From Sepiola atlantica (taxonomy: Eukaryota; Mollusca; Cephalopoda; Sepiida; Sepiolidae): a stretch of DNA of 64,000 bases. Below the pieces are notes generated by a model. The model saw nothing but the letters and a program-made list of their open reading frames with translations. It ran no database searches and was not told the DNA's origin. Location: positions 1,660,001-1,724,000 of the forward strand of contig OY744520.1 in the NCBI GenBank assembly GCA_963556195.1, in the 5' to 3' direction. Both the position numbers and the translations under genes were made by a program. This document shows positions 38,753 through 42,512 of this stretch, piece after piece. The stretch's first letter is position 1. Every line of letters begins with the position of its first letter.

Positions 38753-41700
38753 TCCTCCCTTGTCATTACCAGTTCTGTTTAGCTCAGTTGTTAGAGCATC
38801 GGGTGCTGACCATCTTTTGTATTATGTAACATGGCTCCTGAGGTGACACTTCAGGCTTGCAAGAGGGTGACAGTATACTCTGCCTACAGAGCAGATAAGT
38901 GTGCCAGCAGCTGTTGCTCTCTCTCTCTCTTAGCCATCTAAAAACTTGTAATGTTGCTTCAACATGTATTGCAATTGAGAAATGATTGTGAAATTAAAAT
39001 ATTAGCCTCATCATCATCATATTCAGTTTAACGTCCATTTTACATGTTGATATGCGTTGGACAGCTTTAAAAAATCAACTTTCAAAGTAACCTATCTCTG
39101 ACCAGGTCTTTCTTTATCCGTCTTTCCCTCAGGTCAATTATTTTACTCCCTCTGATGTTTTCCTTTGCCTTCCTTTGTGAACTGAACCTGCTACCTCAAG
39201 TGTTCTACATTTACTAACTTAAAAACTTCCATCCATTCTTTCAATGTGGCCATTCCATTGAAGTCTCCATTTCTTCACACATCTCCTTATATGGTCCAGA
39301 TTTAATCTTCCTCTGAGGTCATCAGAACGAAGTCTGTCTTTAAGACTCACATTACACATCCATCATATCATTCTCATATCATTTCTCTCCATACAATGCA
39401 TTCTCTCAACTCACACTGGTCAGGTTTGACTTCCATACATCATCACACTGCATACACATGCCTGATAGACTCTTCCGAACAGTGGTAACGCTCTACTAGT
39501 TAGTTATAGCAGAAATTTAAAAATATTTTTATAGTCGTCTGTAAATAATTTTTCAATCATTAGAACTTTATTTGCTTTATGAAACATAAAAATGATTCCT
39601 TATGAATAAGCACTTTTTTTGTTTCCAGGGAAAGTTCTACCTGAAGAGCGCCTGTTCATGAGCATTCCAGGGCCTAAAAACGCAGACACATATCAACCGG
39701 CTTTTATCGACACACTCGATGAAAGAAACCTTCGGAATGGGACAAATGAACTTTGTGGAGACGTGTTGCCGTGCAAGTTTGATTTTCAACTAATTGGAAA
39801 ACCAGCCATTGCTTTGGCTACAAAAAAGTTTGTGGCCAAATTTAATGCTTTGCAAAAAGACATTGAAACCGGTGAGAAAAAGATTTTTGTTTCCTGTTCT
39901 TAATCCTAATGCTAGCCCTAACCCTAGCCCAATCTTTTCCAGATTAGCTTCGTTAGTTCAAGTATTAGTGATTGATCTGCAACGGCTTTGACATTGTGAT
40001 GAAAAGAGAACTCTTTTATCTCCTTCTATGCTTCGGAAGTGAATTACTTCCCTTGATCACTCTTTCTTTTTTAGTCAGCCATTGTTTCTTGTAGAGACTA
40101 GATCCCTGCGTAGATCTTTGTCGAATAAAGCTTCTTCAAGTAAACTCAGTCTTCTTAAACTCATTCTATTCTATCCTTTTGACTAACTCATTACAGACAT
40201 AATGATCGGTTAGGTGGATGTGTGCCTGCAAACAGGAAGAAAAGATCCTATCAATCGTGCTTCAGCAGAAACTTGGTATTGGTGAGATTAAGGATGCCTT
40301 AAGTGCTCAAAGTCTCAAGTGGCTTGACCATATACAGCATTCCACCTCTTGCATCAATTCCATATCGCGTCTGGATGCACTCAGAAGCATGCTATGCTAA
40401 GGAAGACTTGCCTCGAGTGCCTAAGAAGTGATATGACTGCATGCAACCTGGATCAGATCGCATAAAGAGCAGGCGTGAGACATTGCCTGGTGTTGCTCAC
40501 ATCAGAGTCTATAAAACATGCAACACTCTAAATAAAAATAATTAAAAAAAAACAGATGCAGAAGAGAAGTGTTCATAACCCTATATCTATTTGTCATTGT
40601 AAGCAGACGTTTTGTTCAATAGACACTTTGGTGTAGGACGTTTTGGACTTTGGCCAATGTACAAAATAAGTAATAACATTTTCTAAGAATGTTAAACTCA
40701 TAAATGACTTTCTATTTGACAGTTTAAATGCTTCCAAATTCTTTTCAAATCTAGAAGAGTCACAAAGTAATTCATTCTTTGTTTTCAACTATTAACAAAA
40801 GATTAGAATGGCTGACTTGTTTACAAAGAAATCAAAACACATTCTGGTGGATTCAATTTCATAATTAAATATTACTTTTAAATAGGATTTTTAGAATTTG
40901 ATTTTAGTGTACACTATTGCATGATTGTTTTCAATAAATAATCGATTAATAGTAAATAAAAATAAAGTGTAAGTCACATAAAGGCGAGAAACACGCATAT
41001 ACAGACACATGATAAGGTGTCTTATCAGTTTTATTAATATACAGATCAGAGATTTCTGTAAAAAAAAAAAATGATTCATATGAATAAATACAAGTAGGAA
41101 AATAATGAATGAAAAATTGACATTAAAGATTAGTTGTGGGTAAAATGACGGATTTATTTATTTGTGTCTTAATTTTTTTAGTGAATCTTTGTCCGCCCAT
41201 TGGATACTTGGAAAATGGGAACTTGACGAACACTGGAAATCTTCCTGGAGATTATGCAATATTCCAGTGTGATCTCGACTACATTCGGCTGGACTCGAAG
41301 AAAGTCATTTGCTTGGAAAATGGCCACTGGGATCGGACCATTCCAAAATGTGTAAAAAAAGGTAAGTTGTTTTTTTTTGTTTTATTTTCTGCCATTAAAA
41401 AATTTTGTATAAAGTTGAATAATTCAGAGGGATGATGTGTGTCTATCTGCCTTTGTTAATCCAGTCTATTTCATCAAATTTCAAGAAAACTGACATAACT
41501 AATTAAAATCTTGTAACAATTCAAATCTGCAATCGATTTTACTTATTTTTTAGATTTTTCTTTCATTTTTATTGAATAACACAAAGATGGTTTTAAGCTA
41601 AATTAAAAGTACTTAGTTCGTAAATGATTTTTGGTTCTTTTCTTAAAAACTTTAATCTTGATAGTAAAAGACATCTCAGAAGAATTGAAACATTAAATTA

Positions 41701-41781
41701 AATGATTGATAGACAAAATTCATTGATTGTGTTTAAACAAATTTGATTAAATGAGATGATGCCAAATTTATTATTTATTAT

Positions 41782-41829
<48 letters not shown>

Positions 41830-42473
41830 TTGGGAAAGTTACTTTTTTAAGCATCTTTAAAATTTTAAACTTCAAGAAAGAAGCAAAATACCTTCAAAAA
41901 ACCATGTGTTAGATGCAAATATTTTTATCAAAATCAAAAATCCAAACAATATTTAACAAATTTTTTTTCATCTTGACTTTTTTATCTTATAATTTTGCTT
42001 GATACAACAAGCCTCATCAGAGATTTAGACAAATAAAAGGTATTAACCTTTTTTTTCCCGTAACAATCCCTCCTGGTCTTGTAGAAAGGACGTCCGATGT
42101 TGTGTGGACTTAACGGTTTAAATGAAGTTTAAAATTTTAAAGATAGTTAAAAAATGAACTTTCCAAAATTCATACCTACCAGCGACCATGCGCGATTTAA
42201 GTTCAAATTTAAAAAGAGACATTTACACCATTAAGTCCACACAACATCGGACGTCACTTCTACAAGACCAGGAAGGATTGTTACGAAAAAAAAATAAGGT
42301 TAATTATTTGTCTAAAGCTCTGACGAGGCTTGTTGTATCAAGCGAAATTATTAGATGAAAGTCAAGATGAAAAAAAAAAAATATTGTTTTGATTCTTTTA
42401 TTTTGATTTGAATAAAAATATTTGCATCTAAAACACGGTTTTTTGAAGGCATTTTGCCTCTTTCTTGAAGTTG

Positions 42474-42512
<39 letters not shown>

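Noticed and set aside
38775..38860. Functional tRNA gene
   Set aside because: A-box half only. No T-arm/B box or acceptor pairing was found.
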